Positions 7,667 through 16,648 of a stretch of DNA of 61,481 nucleotides are shown here, piece by piece. A model generated the notes under the pieces. The model worked only from the letters and a program-made list of their open reading frames with translations, made no database searches and was not told the origin of the DNA. Source of the DNA: Bacteroidales bacterium (lineage in GTDB: Bacteria > Bacteroidota > Bacteroidia > Bacteroidales > Paludibacteraceae); assembly GCA_015061165.1 (NCBI GenBank), contig SUXC01000017.1, forward strand, positions 1 to 61,481, read 5' to 3'. How positions within the stretch are numbered: position 1 is the stretch's first letter; every line of letters begins with the position of its first letter. The position numbers and the translations under genes are program-made.

Positions 7667-7730
7667 GGTTCTCGTCCGTGACAGATGGCAAAACAAAAAA
7701 GACACCCACAAGGGATGTCTTTTTTTTTTG
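7667..7730 (-). terminator. Terminator of tRNA-Thr (within repeat copy 2)
   Basis: GACACCC/GGGATGTC stem flanked by A and T runs; on the minus strand it is followed by T6. Just above, 7630-7656 forms another hairpin (CCCC.AAACG/CGTTT.GGGG). Confidence 0.75.
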
Positions 7731-7803
<73 letters not shown>

Positions 7804-7908
7804 AGAAGCGTTATGTAGTGCGATGTACCATTATGTAGCATTGTGTACACCATAAATTATCAAACGCGACTGCAAAAGTACTGCTTTTTTGTGAAATATG
7901 CAAATATT

Positions 7909-7940
7909 TTTGGTAATTTGCGTATTTTTTTGTAATTTTG
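7909..7940 (+). promoter_or_regulatory. Promoter of 7975 gene
   Basis: -33 TTTG at 7909-7912 and -7 TAATTTTG at 7933-7940, 20-base spacing. Confidence 0.65.
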
Positions 7941-7974
7941 TCGGCGAATAGCGCAAATTAAACTAAATTATACA

Positions 7975-8772
7975 ATGAAAAAGACATTATATAGCGTGTT
8001 GGCGTGCATAGCAGGTGCAGCATTAGTGGCTGCATTGGGACGTGCATGCAATAATGAAAATACAATTAACAATATGCAACATAATACATACCCCATGCAA
8101 GTAGATAGCACAGACCTGCTGACCATCTACGATATTACCGACTGTCCGCTCGATTTAGCATGCGGACAAATGCCCGACACTACCCAAGAAAATGTCCTAC
8201 TATGTGTCGCTGCTGCGTTTACAGGGCAGTGCCTCGACCAATTTGATCACAGCAATATTCTTGGACCACATATCTCAGGTGGCGTGTTAAGCGAAGGTTA
8301 TACAGAAAATAAGGATGGTGTGCCATTCGCAGAGCGATATGCACTATTCATATGGAAAGGTAAAGACTTGAATGGCAATATGTTACCAAAGAAGATATGC
8401 CATTTTCCATGCGATGATGTGCTACAGAGTACTGTTGAGCATGGCGGTATGGCGTTTACACAGCATTGGGTCATCAAAAATAAGGCCGTATTTGCGCCCT
8501 GTATTCAGCCCCTGGATAGGGTAGAACATTTCCGTTCGTTGTGTCAGAAAGGCGATCGATTCTACGTGATGGCGAATCGAGATGAGATGACATATCAGGA
8601 CTATCTGCAAGCATTGATAGATGCGGGCGTAGAAAATGCTTTATACATGGATATGGGTGCGGGATGGAACCACTCATTCTACCGCGACCAGAAAGGACAA
8701 GTGCATATCCTGCACCCCAAAGGACATAGTTATCCAACCAACTGGCTCGTGGTGATGCGAGGGGATATGTAA
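7975..8772 (+). CDS. Secreted protein resembling phosphodiester glycosidase (NAGPA) domain
   Basis: A 265-residue exported protein: signal-like N-terminus (residues 1-25, Ala-rich), then a single domain. The segment HISGGVLSEGY (about 99-109) and the C-terminal ALYMDMGAGW....YRDQ.G.....HP......TNW (about 222-260) resemble the NAGPA/phosphodiester glycosidase fold, in which an LDGG-like motif lies near the active site; here it reads MDMGAG. I assign this from motif memory only, so it is tentative. It would act in the periplasm or on the surface. It has its own promoter; a CAACAA-rich gap with a GCGCTCGT/ACGAGCGC hairpin (8830-8853) separates it from the next gene. Confidence 0.5.
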   Translation: MKKTLYSVLACIAGAALVAALGRACNNENTINNMQHNTYPMQVDSTDLLTIYDITDCPLDLACGQMPDTTQENVLLCVAAAFTGQCLDQFDHSNILGPHISGGVLSEGYTENKDGVPFAERYALFIWKGKDLNGNMLPKKICHFPCDDVLQSTVEHGGMAFTQHWVIKNKAVFAPCIQPLDRVEHFRSLCQKGDRFYVMANRDEMTYQDYLQALIDAGVENALYMDMGAGWNHSFYRDQKGQVHILHPKGHSYPTNWLVVMRGDM

Positions 8773-8874
8773 AAACAACAAGAATTATATAACTCAACAA
8801 CTTAAACAACATTAATCCAACAACTATTGCGCTCGTAACAACACAACGAGCGCTTAAGGGATTATTTACTGCAT

Positions 8875-10176
8875 ATGAGAAAAGGATTGATAGTGATATT
8901 ATTAGCCTTGACGATGGGGAGTCAAGCGCAGCATAGAACACAGGTGTTGGATAGTGACATTCGTACACTACGCATACGGTACGTGAGCGAGGCTATAGAA
9001 CCAACGGGAACCATTAGCAGACCCTATTTAGTGCTGCCTGAGAGCGGCGTGATAGATGGTAGCGAAGCAGAAAATACCTTAGAGATTTCCTTTGATGAGA
9101 TGAGCCACGATGTGCGTCAGTATAGCTATCGCGTGTTGCATTGCAATATGGATTGGACAGAGAGTGATATTAGTAGCTTTGAGTATGTGGACGGATTTAC
9201 GAGCGCCGACATCGTGGATTATGAACACTCGCTTAATACACAACAAGCCTACACTCACTATTCATTCGATTTCCCAAACGAAGATATGCAGCTGAAAATC
9301 AGTGGCAATTACGTGCTACAAGTGTATGAAGACGGCGATCAAGAGCAGGTGGTGGCTGAGTTGTGTTTTAGAGTGGTGGAACCCCTTGTGCGTATAGATG
9401 CTAATGTGCGAGCAAATACAGACATTGAATTGAACGGCAGGTATCAGCAATTGGATGTGGATGTAATGACAGCGGCTCTGGATATGCGCAATGCGGAAGA
9501 AGTGAAACTAATGGTACAACAGAATGGTAGATGGGATAATCAGGTAGTACTATACAAACCTACTTTTGTGGAACCCAACAGACTACGCTATGTGAATCAG
9601 AAATCACTGATTTTTGAGGGTGGAAATGAGTACAGACATTTTGACACCTATTCGGTATATTATGCAGGTAATCATGTGGATAGAGTGGTGTATCGGCAAG
9701 GCGAATACCATGCGTTGCTGGATATAGATGACGTTCGTGGCATTATGGGCAAAGGAGCAGGTAGAGAAGGTACGGTATATCTGACAGAAAGAGATGCAAA
9801 TGGGCAATGGTTGGTGAACTGCGAAAAGACGGATTATGTAGATACCGAAGCAGAATACATGTGGGTGCATTGGGTGCTGCCTGTGGAGCAATATGTGATG
9901 GACGGACATGTGTTTGTGGGTGGCGAACTATTTGGCAATCAGTATAGTGCGCAGAATAGGATGGAGTATGATGCCGAGCAGAAATGCTATTATCTATATG
10001 CCTATTTGAAACAAGGCGGATATGACTATATGTACTACGTATTGGGAAAGAATGGAGCGACATGTTTGCCATTGGAGGGGTCGCATTGGCAAACGGATAA
10101 TGAATACAGCGTGTATGTCTATTATCGCCCATTCGGAAGTCGTTATGATCGTTTGGTAGGATATAAACGACTATAA
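8875..10176 (+). CDS. Type IX secretion system plug-type protein (DUF5103)
   Basis: A 433-residue secreted protein with a signal peptide cleaved after MGSQA (about residue 19). The N-terminal part (YRV.HCNMDWTESD......GF) and the Ig-like C-terminal part (Y.YYVLGKNGATCLPLEGSHWQTDNEYSVYVYYRPFGSRYDRLVGY) are characteristic of DUF5103, the family that plugs the SprA translocon of the type IX secretion system in Bacteroidota. It would be at the outer membrane, periplasmic side. No other T9SS core gene is near, which is usual because these genes are scattered. The stop is followed by a combined terminator and promoter region (10194-10252). Confidence 0.85.
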   Translation: MRKGLIVILLALTMGSQAQHRTQVLDSDIRTLRIRYVSEAIEPTGTISRPYLVLPESGVIDGSEAENTLEISFDEMSHDVRQYSYRVLHCNMDWTESDISSFEYVDGFTSADIVDYEHSLNTQQAYTHYSFDFPNEDMQLKISGNYVLQVYEDGDQEQVVAELCFRVVEPLVRIDANVRANTDIELNGRYQQLDVDVMTAALDMRNAEEVKLMVQQNGRWDNQVVLYKPTFVEPNRLRYVNQKSLIFEGGNEYRHFDTYSVYYAGNHVDRVVYRQGEYHALLDIDDVRGIMGKGAGREGTVYLTERDANGQWLVNCEKTDYVDTEAEYMWVHWVLPVEQYVMDGHVFVGGELFGNQYSAQNRMEYDAEQKCYYLYAYLKQGGYDYMYYVLGKNGATCLPLEGSHWQTDNEYSVYVYYRPFGSRYDRLVGYKRL

Positions 10177-10193
10177 TAAATTGGATATTTATT

Positions 10194-10242
10194 AAAAAAA
10201 TCGGATAAAATGCAGTATAATTTGCATAGTCCGATTTTTTTT
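10194..10242 (+). terminator. Terminator that contains the next -33 element
   Basis: AAAAAAATCGGA (10194-10205) pairs with TCCGATTTTTTT (10230-10241), inner ATGCA/TGCAT stem. The loop side holds TTTG (10221-10224), the -33 box of the next promoter. Confidence 0.85.
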
Positions 10243-10252
10243 AGTACCTTTG
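10221..10252 (+). promoter_or_regulatory. Promoter of 10334 gene
   Basis: -33 TTTG 10221-10224 and -7 TACCTTTG 10245-10252, 20-base spacing; overlaps the preceding terminator hairpin. Confidence 0.7.
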
Positions 10253-10272
10253 CACGCTTTTTGTAACTTTAT

Positions 10273-10310
10273 GGCGTAGAGCGTAGAGTGTAGAGTGTAA
10301 AGGCAAGAAT
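10273..10310. repeat. Heptamer array in 5' UTR
   Basis: Units GCGTAGA, GTGTAGA, GTGTAAA, GGCAAGA in the leader between the promoter and ATG 10334. Confidence 0.75.
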
Positions 10311-10333
10311 TAAAAATGTAAAAGACAAAGAAT

Positions 10334-10768
10334 ATGAATACAGGTGGTAAAATAATAACAAGCGTAGCGAGCGTATTGTTGCTCGGATTGGCTATCTTTG
10401 TGTATGTAAAGTTCTTCTTCGTTTATAGCGAAGGCACTAACGAGGGAGATATTAACTATTTCCAACGCGAGGGTTTTGTGTTTAAGACCTACGAGGGAAA
10501 GATGATTCAAACGGGCTACAATTCGCATAATACAAGTGCTACTATTCAGTCGAATGAGTTTAAGTTCTCGGTTGTGGATGAGCGAATTGCAGAGCAGATT
10601 GATAGCAATTCAAGTCGTCAGATTAAGCTGCATTGGAAACGCTATTTAGGCACATTGCCATGGCGTGGAAATAGCCAATTTGTGGTGGACTCCATTATCT
10701 CCGTCAGACAGGTAGCACCAAAGGTGGAGGATGACCTACTGGAGATGCCATTGCCCGTGGAGAATTGA
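10334..10768 (+). CDS. Membrane-anchored conserved protein of unknown function
   Basis: A 144-residue protein with one N-terminal membrane anchor (residues 7-31) and a small domain facing the periplasm. The block INYFQREGFVFKTYEGKM (about 41-58) looks like the conserved core of a Bacteroidota-specific family I have seen without a known function; I will not assign one. The gene has its own promoter and a 5' leader with a heptamer array. Downstream lies a partial copy of the palindromic element found in the DUF5675 gene, then an acyl-CoA synthetase gene. Confidence 0.7.
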   Translation: MNTGGKIITSVASVLLLGLAIFVYVKFFFVYSEGTNEGDINYFQREGFVFKTYEGKMIQTGYNSHNTSATIQSNEFKFSVVDERIAEQIDSNSSRQIKLHWKRYLGTLPWRGNSQFVVDSIISVRQVAPKVEDDLLEMPLPVEN

Positions 10769-10776
10769 TGTTATTT

Positions 10777-10865
10777 GACGACAATACCGACAACTTGCGC
10801 CCAAATCAAATAGCACCCCATTCGCCCACGAGGCTCATCGGGGACCCCGCAAATTCCTTGGGCGC
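10777..10865. repeat. Partial second copy of palindromic element
   Basis: Left end GACGACAATACCGACAAC at 10777 matches 1186-1202 closely; GCGCCCAA (10797-10804) pairs with TTGGGCGC (10858-10865) around an inner CCCCA...GGGG hairpin. The right outer arm seen at 1284-1299 is absent. Confidence 0.65.
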
Positions 10866-10895
10866 TCAAGGGATAAATAATAAATGTAAACTCAT

Positions 10896-12563
10896 ATGTT
10901 GACAAAACCAGAAGAAAATCTGATTAAGATATACGAGAACTCGTTTCGCAAGAATTGGGAACTTGAGGCTGTAACTGACTACGGTACAAGCGTAACATTG
11001 ACATACGGTCAGATGGCAGAGCGCATAGCATACTTGCACCTGCTGTTTGAGCGCGTGGGGATTCAAGTGGGCGACCGTATAGCCGTGATGGGCAAGAATA
11101 ATAGCAATTGGGTGACTACCTATTTGGCAACAATGACGTATGGCGCTGTGATTGTACCTATATTGCAAGACTTCAAAGCCAATGATGCTATACATATCAT
11201 CAACCACTCAGAGAGCAAACTGCTGTTTATTACCGACCTGATTTGGGAGAATATTGATGTGGATCAAGTGCCAGATTTGCAAGCCGTTATATCGCTCAAT
11301 ACAATGGATTTGATAGTAACGGGTCTGCCCAAGCAGCAAGCGGTGGACAAGATGACCATTGAGGAGATGTTTGCCGAGAAATATCCTAATGGCTTTACCA
11401 AAGACGATGTACACTATATTGAGCGCAGCAATGCCGAATTGGCTTCTATCAATTATACATCAGGCACAACGGGATTCAGCAAGGGTGTGATGACCCCAAT
11501 GAATGCGTTGGCAGGCAACATCGTTTTCGGATTAACCACCAAATTGGTCTATCAAGGTTGTCGCCACGTGGCATTCTTGCCATTAGCACATGCGTATGGT
11601 TGCGCGTTTGACTTCTTGGCATGTTTAGCAGCAGGTGGACACAGCTATCTGATAGGTCGTACCCCTTCGCCTAAAATATTGATGAAGGCGTTTGCAGAGG
11701 TCAAACCAACAGTCATCCTATCCGTGCCACTAATCTTGGAGAAGATTTACAAGAAGATGATTCAGCCGCAGATTTCAAAGAAACCTATTAGTTGGGTGCT
11801 GAAGATGCCATTGCTGGACAAAGTGGTGCTGAATAAGATCCGTGAGACATTGATGAACGCTTTTGGTGGCGAGTTCTCGCAAATCATTATTGGTGGTGCA
11901 CCATTGAACGCCGAGGTAGAGGCTTTCTTGCGTCGCATAAAATTCCCTGTTACGGTGGGATATGGTATGACCGAGACGGCTCCGCTGATTAGTTTTACGC
12001 CATGGGACCGCTTCCGTTCTCAATCCTGTGGACAGGTGTTGAAAGGATTTATGGAAGCTCGTATTGCGAATCCAGATGCCGATGGAGTGGGTGAGATACA
12101 GGTGCGTGGCGAAAACGTGATGGTAGGATATTACAAGAATGAGCAAGCTACCAAAGATAGTTTTACAGCAGACGGATGGTTGCGCACAGGCGATTTGGGC
12201 GTGATTGACGAGGATGGCTATATATATATTAAAGGTCGTTGCAAGACCATGTTGCTTGGTCCAAGCGGACAAAACATCTATCCAGAGGAGATAGAGGCTA
12301 AGATTAACAATATGCCATACGTATTGGAATCGCTTGTGCTACAGAAAGATACGCGATTAGTGGCATTAGTTTGCCCTGATTTTGAGGCCGTGGATGCGGA
12401 CAAACTGAGTCAAGAGCAACTCGAGGTCGTGATGGAGGAGAATCGCAAGTTGGTGAATGCCGAACTGGCTGCATATGAGCAGATTAACGAACTGCGTATA
12501 TATACACACGAGTTCGAGAAGACACCAAAGAAGAGCATTAAGCGCTTCTTGTACGAGGCGTAG
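10896..12563 (+). CDS. AMP-binding long-chain acyl-CoA synthetase-like protein
   Basis: A 555-residue adenylate-forming enzyme of the ANL superfamily. Motifs: YTSGTTGFSKGVM (P-loop-like ATP site), GYGMTETAPLISF (substrate/AMP site), GWLRTGDLG (hinge), and the C-terminal KTPKKSIKRF with the catalytic Lys. The length and the lack of an extra N-terminal domain fit the bacterial long-chain fatty acid CoA ligase group; acyl chain preference is unknown. It activates fatty acids with ATP and CoA at the inner face of the membrane. Followed at 48 bases by coaX, which serves CoA synthesis, so the pairing is metabolically sensible, although neither order nor spacing proves an operon. Confidence 0.88.
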   Translation: MLTKPEENLIKIYENSFRKNWELEAVTDYGTSVTLTYGQMAERIAYLHLLFERVGIQVGDRIAVMGKNNSNWVTTYLATMTYGAVIVPILQDFKANDAIHIINHSESKLLFITDLIWENIDVDQVPDLQAVISLNTMDLIVTGLPKQQAVDKMTIEEMFAEKYPNGFTKDDVHYIERSNAELASINYTSGTTGFSKGVMTPMNALAGNIVFGLTTKLVYQGCRHVAFLPLAHAYGCAFDFLACLAAGGHSYLIGRTPSPKILMKAFAEVKPTVILSVPLILEKIYKKMIQPQISKKPISWVLKMPLLDKVVLNKIRETLMNAFGGEFSQIIIGGAPLNAEVEAFLRRIKFPVTVGYGMTETAPLISFTPWDRFRSQSCGQVLKGFMEARIANPDADGVGEIQVRGENVMVGYYKNEQATKDSFTADGWLRTGDLGVIDEDGYIYIKGRCKTMLLGPSGQNIYPEEIEAKINNMPYVLESLVLQKDTRLVALVCPDFEAVDADKLSQEQLEVVMEENRKLVNAELAAYEQINELRIYTHEFEKTPKKSIKRFLYEA

Positions 12564-12578
12564 CCTCGCAGAGCGCTT

Positions 12579-12611
12579 GAGGTTAAAGGCTAAAGGCAAG
12601 AGGTTAGAGGC
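12579..12611. repeat. Heptamer array abutting coaX start
   Basis: Units GAGGTTA, AAGGCTA, AAGGCAA, GAGGTTA, GAGGC run directly into the ATG at 12612. Confidence 0.85.
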
Positions 12612-13352
12612 ATGAACTTGTGTATTGATCAGGGAAATTCGAGGACGAAGGTGGCGCTATTCAAAGATGGAGCTATCGTAAAGAACTTGCTATACCGTTC
12701 GTTCACGAGTGTGGATGTGGAGCGATTGTTCTCGTTGTACCCTATCGCCAATAGCATCGTATCCTCGGTGGCGAATATGGAACCTGCGGTCATCAATGCA
12801 CTCAATCGGTTGTCGAAACGGTTTGTGCTATTTGACCACTTGACTCCGTTGCCGATTAAGAACTGCTATCAGACACCCGAGACGCTCGGACATGACCGTA
12901 TAGCAGCAGCTGTAGGAGCAGCACATTTGTGCCCTGAGCGGAATCTGCTGATAGTAGATGCAGGTTCGGCAGTAACGTATGATATGGTATCAGCCAAGCA
13001 GGGATATTTGGGAGGAAACATTGCGCCTGGTATCAAGATGCGATTGACGGCACTGAATCAGATGACTAAGCGATTACCTAAGGTAGAGGTAGAGCCCGAT
13101 GCACTGACCCCATTGTTTGGCAAAAATACCAAGGAGGCAATGGCAGCAGGCGTAGTACGAGGTTTGGTTTTTGAGGTGAAAGGGTATATGCGCAGCCTAA
13201 AAGAACAGAAGATAGCGTTTACAACCTTTATTACGGGCGGACACGCACCTTATATATTAAATGCCATCAAACAGAAGGATGTGGTGGGTGAACCACATTT
13301 GGTGTTGATAGGTCTGAATTGTATTTTAGAGAATTTAGAGGCTAAAGATTAA
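12612..13352 (+). CDS. coaX: Type III pantothenate kinase
   Basis: CoaX (246 aa) phosphorylates pantothenate with ATP, the first step of CoA synthesis, in the cytosol; it needs a monovalent cation. Signatures of the ASKHA fold: N-terminal CIDQGNSRTK (phosphate 1), GHDRIAAAVGA (pantothenate site), IVDAGSAVTYD (phosphate 2) and FITGGHAPYI near the C-terminus. Length is normal. The ATG follows a heptamer array without visible Shine-Dalgarno. Gene order coaX - outer membrane protein - TPR protein - lptC is a known Bacteroidales arrangement and supports the start of an envelope operon here. Confidence 0.95.
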   Translation: MNLCIDQGNSRTKVALFKDGAIVKNLLYRSFTSVDVERLFSLYPIANSIVSSVANMEPAVINALNRLSKRFVLFDHLTPLPIKNCYQTPETLGHDRIAAAVGAAHLCPERNLLIVDAGSAVTYDMVSAKQGYLGGNIAPGIKMRLTALNQMTKRLPKVEVEPDALTPLFGKNTKEAMAAGVVRGLVFEVKGYMRSLKEQKIAFTTFITGGHAPYILNAIKQKDVVGEPHLVLIGLNCILENLEAKD

Positions 13353-13368
13353 AGGCTATCGGTTAGAG
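13334..13368. repeat. Heptamer array between coaX and the OMP gene
   Basis: Units TAGAGGC, TAAAGAT, TAAAGGC, TATCGGT, TAGAGAA; begins within the last codons of coaX (NLEAKD stop) and ends nine bases before ATG 13378. Confidence 0.8.
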
Positions 13369-13377
13369 AAAAAGATT

Positions 13378-14601
13378 ATGAATAATAAAAGATATATAGT
13401 AATAGTATTTGCCGCGATAATGGCATTGGGTGTATGGGCGCAAAATGCGACATCCTCTCCTTCATCGCGTTTTGGTTATGGTGAGTTGAACGACAATCTG
13501 CCTACAGCATATCGTGCGATGGGTGGAGTGGGGTTAGGTATGCGCTCAAATAAGGCAATCAACTCTGCGCAACCTGCATCATACACAGCTTGCGATAGTA
13601 TGACATTTATGTTTGATATCGCAGGTTCGTTATTGTACACCAATTATGGGGATTCATATGGCGAACGCAATCGCATTAATGGCAACTTGGAGTATGTGAC
13701 TCTGCAATTCCCTTTGTGGCGTCAGCATATAGCATTCTCTGCGGGTATAACCCCTTATTCGGCGGTTGGATACAATTTCTCGTTATCGGATTCGATTAAT
13801 TCGGATTACCACTATACGCACACCTACTCGGGTGAAGGTGGTTTTACGCAAGTGTATGGCGGTTTGAGTTTTAATATCTGCAATTGGGTAGCATTGGGTG
13901 TGAATGCGTACTATATGTTTGGCGATATGACCAAACTGCGCACACAGACTTTTGTTGAGTCATCTGCTAAAGGTGCTTCGCAAACGGACTTCCTATCTAT
14001 CAGCAGTTTGAGACTGCGCTACGGTGCGCAAATCTTCCATACTTTTGGCAAACATACGGTTGTGTTAGGTGGTGTATTTGAGAACAAACAACGTTTCTCT
14101 AATAGCCATTATCAGCAGATAGAAACGACCACCAACGACACTGTATCCACCTTGGATAATGCCTTTGAGATGCCTATGATGTATGGCGCTGGTATTAGTT
14201 ATAATTATGCCGACCGCTTAACTGTGTCGTTGGATTATCAATGTCAAGATTGGACAAAAACTATATATTTTGACAAGCAAGATGTACTCCGTGCACGTCA
14301 GCGTTGGGCTTTGGGTGCTGAATATCGACACGACCCTTTAGGGCGAGATTATATAGATCGCGTATGTTGGCGATTAGGCGCTAACTATAGCACATCCTAT
14401 GCTATGATGTCCGATATTCCTGAGTTTGGTGTATCATTGGGTTTTGGCTTGCCACTGCGCACGGTTAGTTCTATGGTTAATGCAACCGTAGAGTATGTTC
14501 ATCGCGGAGGAATCCAACAGGATGTGTTGAACGAGAATGCAGTACGACTGGTTATCAGCGCTGCTATCTCAGAGAACTGGTTCTTCAAACGCAAATTATA
14601 A
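13378..14601 (+). CDS. Outer membrane beta-barrel protein
   Basis: A 407-residue exported protein: signal peptide residues 1-21 (cut after VWA), then alternating amphipathic strands rich in Tyr, Gly and Asn, ending in the strand WFFKRKL, as in outer membrane barrels. The N-terminal SSRFGYGELND...AYRAMGGVGLGMR.....NSAQPASY resembles the PorV/FadL-like OmpP1 group of Bacteroidetes, where this segment plugs the barrel. Transport substrate unknown. Its stop overlaps by one base with an ATG (TAATG at 14599), and it lies between coaX and the TPR gene, so co-translation is likely. Confidence 0.75.
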   Translation: MNNKRYIVIVFAAIMALGVWAQNATSSPSSRFGYGELNDNLPTAYRAMGGVGLGMRSNKAINSAQPASYTACDSMTFMFDIAGSLLYTNYGDSYGERNRINGNLEYVTLQFPLWRQHIAFSAGITPYSAVGYNFSLSDSINSDYHYTHTYSGEGGFTQVYGGLSFNICNWVALGVNAYYMFGDMTKLRTQTFVESSAKGASQTDFLSISSLRLRYGAQIFHTFGKHTVVLGGVFENKQRFSNSHYQQIETTTNDTVSTLDNAFEMPMMYGAGISYNYADRLTVSLDYQCQDWTKTIYFDKQDVLRARQRWALGAEYRHDPLGRDYIDRVCWRLGANYSTSYAMMSDIPEFGVSLGFGLPLRTVSSMVNATVEYVHRGGIQQDVLNENAVRLVISAAISENWFFKRKL

Positions 14602-14633
14602 TGAGAAAATATAACAATAAAAATAAACTAATC

Positions 14634-16007
14634 ATGATGAAAAAACTTTTGATTATTGCACTTTGTGTTGCAATTCCAATGGTAGGCTTTGCCCAAAAGA
14701 AAGCCAAAAAAGGTAAAAAAGCGCAAGAAGAAGTAGTTGCGCCCGTAGTAGAAGTATTGTCAGATGAGGAGTGCCTAATGAACTTGTCACTCTTCCATGA
14801 GTCTGTAAAGAACAAACAATACGATGAGGCATACGGATTTTGGTTGCCTGTATATCAAAGTCGCCCTGATCTGAACAAAGCTATCTATACTGATGGTGCT
14901 GAGATTTTGGACTATCGTTATCAAAAATGTACCGATGAGAACCTGCGCAATGCGTTGCGTGATTCTATTATGAAACTGCATGATGAGCGTATCAAATTCT
15001 TTGATGATCCTAAATATCCAGATGCATACGTATTGGGTTTGAAGGGTATTGATTACTTGACATACTATCCTGAGGATGAGTTAGGTTTGAAGGCATACGA
15101 ATGCTTGAAACAATCTGTTGAGGGTATGGGCGAGAATGCACAAATCACCGTACTTCGCAAGTTGGTTGAGGTAAGCTATAATATCTACAAATCTAACCAA
15201 GATCAATATGGCGACCAATTCTTGGCTGATTATCAAAAGGTAGCAGCTCTATTGGATGCTATCGTAGCTAAGGGTGGTAAGAACACTGCTGCTGCACAAA
15301 GCCAAAAGGCGTATGTAGATCGTTTGTATGCTGCTTCTGGTGCTGCTGATTGCGGTCAGATGGATCAGATGTATGCCAGCGTAGTAGCTGAGAGTGCTTC
15401 TGATATTGAGAAATTGGGTTCTATCATGAAGCTCTATCGTCGTCTCGGTTGCACCGAAAGCGATGTATATTTCGCTGCTGCTGAACATGCACATAAGTTG
15501 CAACCTACCAGTGAGTCTGCTGCTGGTTGCGCTCAAATGTGTATCAAGAAAGAGGACTACGCAGGTGCTATTGAGTATTACAAGCAAGCCCTTTCTATGG
15601 TTACCAATGATGAGGACAAGGCTGACTATTTGTATCGTATGGCGAATGTGTATGTATCCATGAAGAACTATCAATTGGGTGCTACCACTGCGCAACAGGC
15701 ATTGGATATTAATGCAGAGGATGGTCGTTGCTATTTGTTGATGGGTATCTGCTACGCCAGCGCAAAGGTGTATGACGATCCTATCTTGCAACGTTCTGTA
15801 TTCTGGGTGGCTTGCGACATGTTCCGCAAGGCAAAACAAGTGGATCAATCTTGTGCTACAGATGCCAACAAATTGATTGCTACTTATAGCCAATACTTCC
15901 CAAGCAAGGAGGACGTGTTCTTCCATCGTGATTTGAACGAGGGTGCTCCTTTCCGCGTAGGTGGATGGATTGGCAAGACTACTACTTGCCGCTCTAAAGC
16001 CGAGTAA
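14634..16007 (+). CDS. Secreted tetratricopeptide repeat protein
   Basis: A 457-residue periplasmic protein. The start chosen is ATG 14634 because the next residues (MMKKLLIIALCVAIPMVGFA) form a clean signal peptide; an upstream in-frame ATG at 14601 overlaps the previous stop and would add 11 hydrophilic residues. After a Lys-rich stretch comes an alpha-helical solenoid with TPR units, best seen at CAQMCIKKEDYAGAIEYYKQ and the next repeats (DKADYLYRMANVYVSMKNY; DGRCYLLMGICYASAKVY). TPR proteins act as scaffolds; this one sits before lptC in the conserved coaX-lptC block and may help outer membrane assembly. That last point is inference. Confidence 0.82.
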   Translation: MMKKLLIIALCVAIPMVGFAQKKAKKGKKAQEEVVAPVVEVLSDEECLMNLSLFHESVKNKQYDEAYGFWLPVYQSRPDLNKAIYTDGAEILDYRYQKCTDENLRNALRDSIMKLHDERIKFFDDPKYPDAYVLGLKGIDYLTYYPEDELGLKAYECLKQSVEGMGENAQITVLRKLVEVSYNIYKSNQDQYGDQFLADYQKVAALLDAIVAKGGKNTAAAQSQKAYVDRLYAASGAADCGQMDQMYASVVAESASDIEKLGSIMKLYRRLGCTESDVYFAAAEHAHKLQPTSESAAGCAQMCIKKEDYAGAIEYYKQALSMVTNDEDKADYLYRMANVYVSMKNYQLGATTAQQALDINAEDGRCYLLMGICYASAKVYDDPILQRSVFWVACDMFRKAKQVDQSCATDANKLIATYSQYFPSKEDVFFHRDLNEGAPFRVGGWIGKTTTCRSKAE

Positions 16008-16010
16008 TGG

Positions 16011-16050
16011 GAATTTTGAATTAAACATTTTGAATTAAACATTTTGAATA
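16011..16050. repeat. 14-base/7-base array containing the lptC start codon
   Basis: GAATTAAACATTTT repeated with a period of 14 (two 7-base halves). TTG occurs once per period; the last TTG (16044) is the only plausible lptC start. Confidence 0.8.
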
Positions 16051-16625
16051 ATTCAAGCAATATTTTATCCAGCAGCAAGAGAATTGCGCGTGTAATTCTC
16101 TTGCTGCTGGTTTGTTTTGCGGTTATGGCTTGCGCCAAAAAGGAGGTTCGCCACCGTGCAGGTGCCATAGAAGACCGCAAGGCGATGGCTGCGCTGGAGG
16201 GAGATGATGTGACAACGCTCATTTCTGATTCAGGTATTACGCGCTATCGTATCAAAGCCAAGAAATGGCTTGTTTTCGACAAGGCAGATACTCCATATTG
16301 GGAGTTCCCACAGGGTATCTATCTTGAGAAATTCAATATGGACTTGAAGGCAGATGCCGTTGTCGAAGCAGATTATGCGCACTACAACGAACCTGCACAA
16401 CGATGGACATTGCGTGGCAATGTGAAGGCTATCAATTTGGAAGGAGAGCAGTTTGAAACGCCATTGCTATATTGGGACCAAAAGTCCGAGTCCGTCTATT
16501 CCGACTCTTCTATTGTCATCACGCGTGAAGTATCTATCATTCAGGGAATAGGTTTCCGCTCCAACCAAGAGATGACACAATATACTATTCTACGCCCTAC
16601 AGGCGTTTTCCCTATCAAAGAATAG
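16044..16625 (+). CDS. lptC: LPS export ABC transporter periplasmic protein LptC
   Basis: LptC (193 aa) receives lipopolysaccharide from LptB2FG and hands it to LptA across the periplasm. The protein starts with a lipobox-type signal (LLLLVCFAVMAC, Cys at about residue 29) as in Bacteroidetes LptC, then the beta-jellyroll: ISDSGITRYRIKAKKWLVFD, YWEFPQGIYLEKF, A.YNEPAQRWTLRGNVKAIN, ETPLLYWDQKSESVYSDS, and the conserved end GIGFRSNQEMTQYTI. The start is unusual: no ATG or GTG fits, and the TTG at 16044 lies inside a 14-base tandem array. Downstream CoA-transferase gene starts 23 bases later. Confidence 0.88.
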   Translation: MNNSSNILSSSKRIARVILLLLVCFAVMACAKKEVRHRAGAIEDRKAMAALEGDDVTTLISDSGITRYRIKAKKWLVFDKADTPYWEFPQGIYLEKFNMDLKADAVVEADYAHYNEPAQRWTLRGNVKAINLEGEQFETPLLYWDQKSESVYSDSSIVITREVSIIQGIGFRSNQEMTQYTILRPTGVFPIKE

Positions 16626-16648
16626 GGAAGATTAATCTACATACTACC

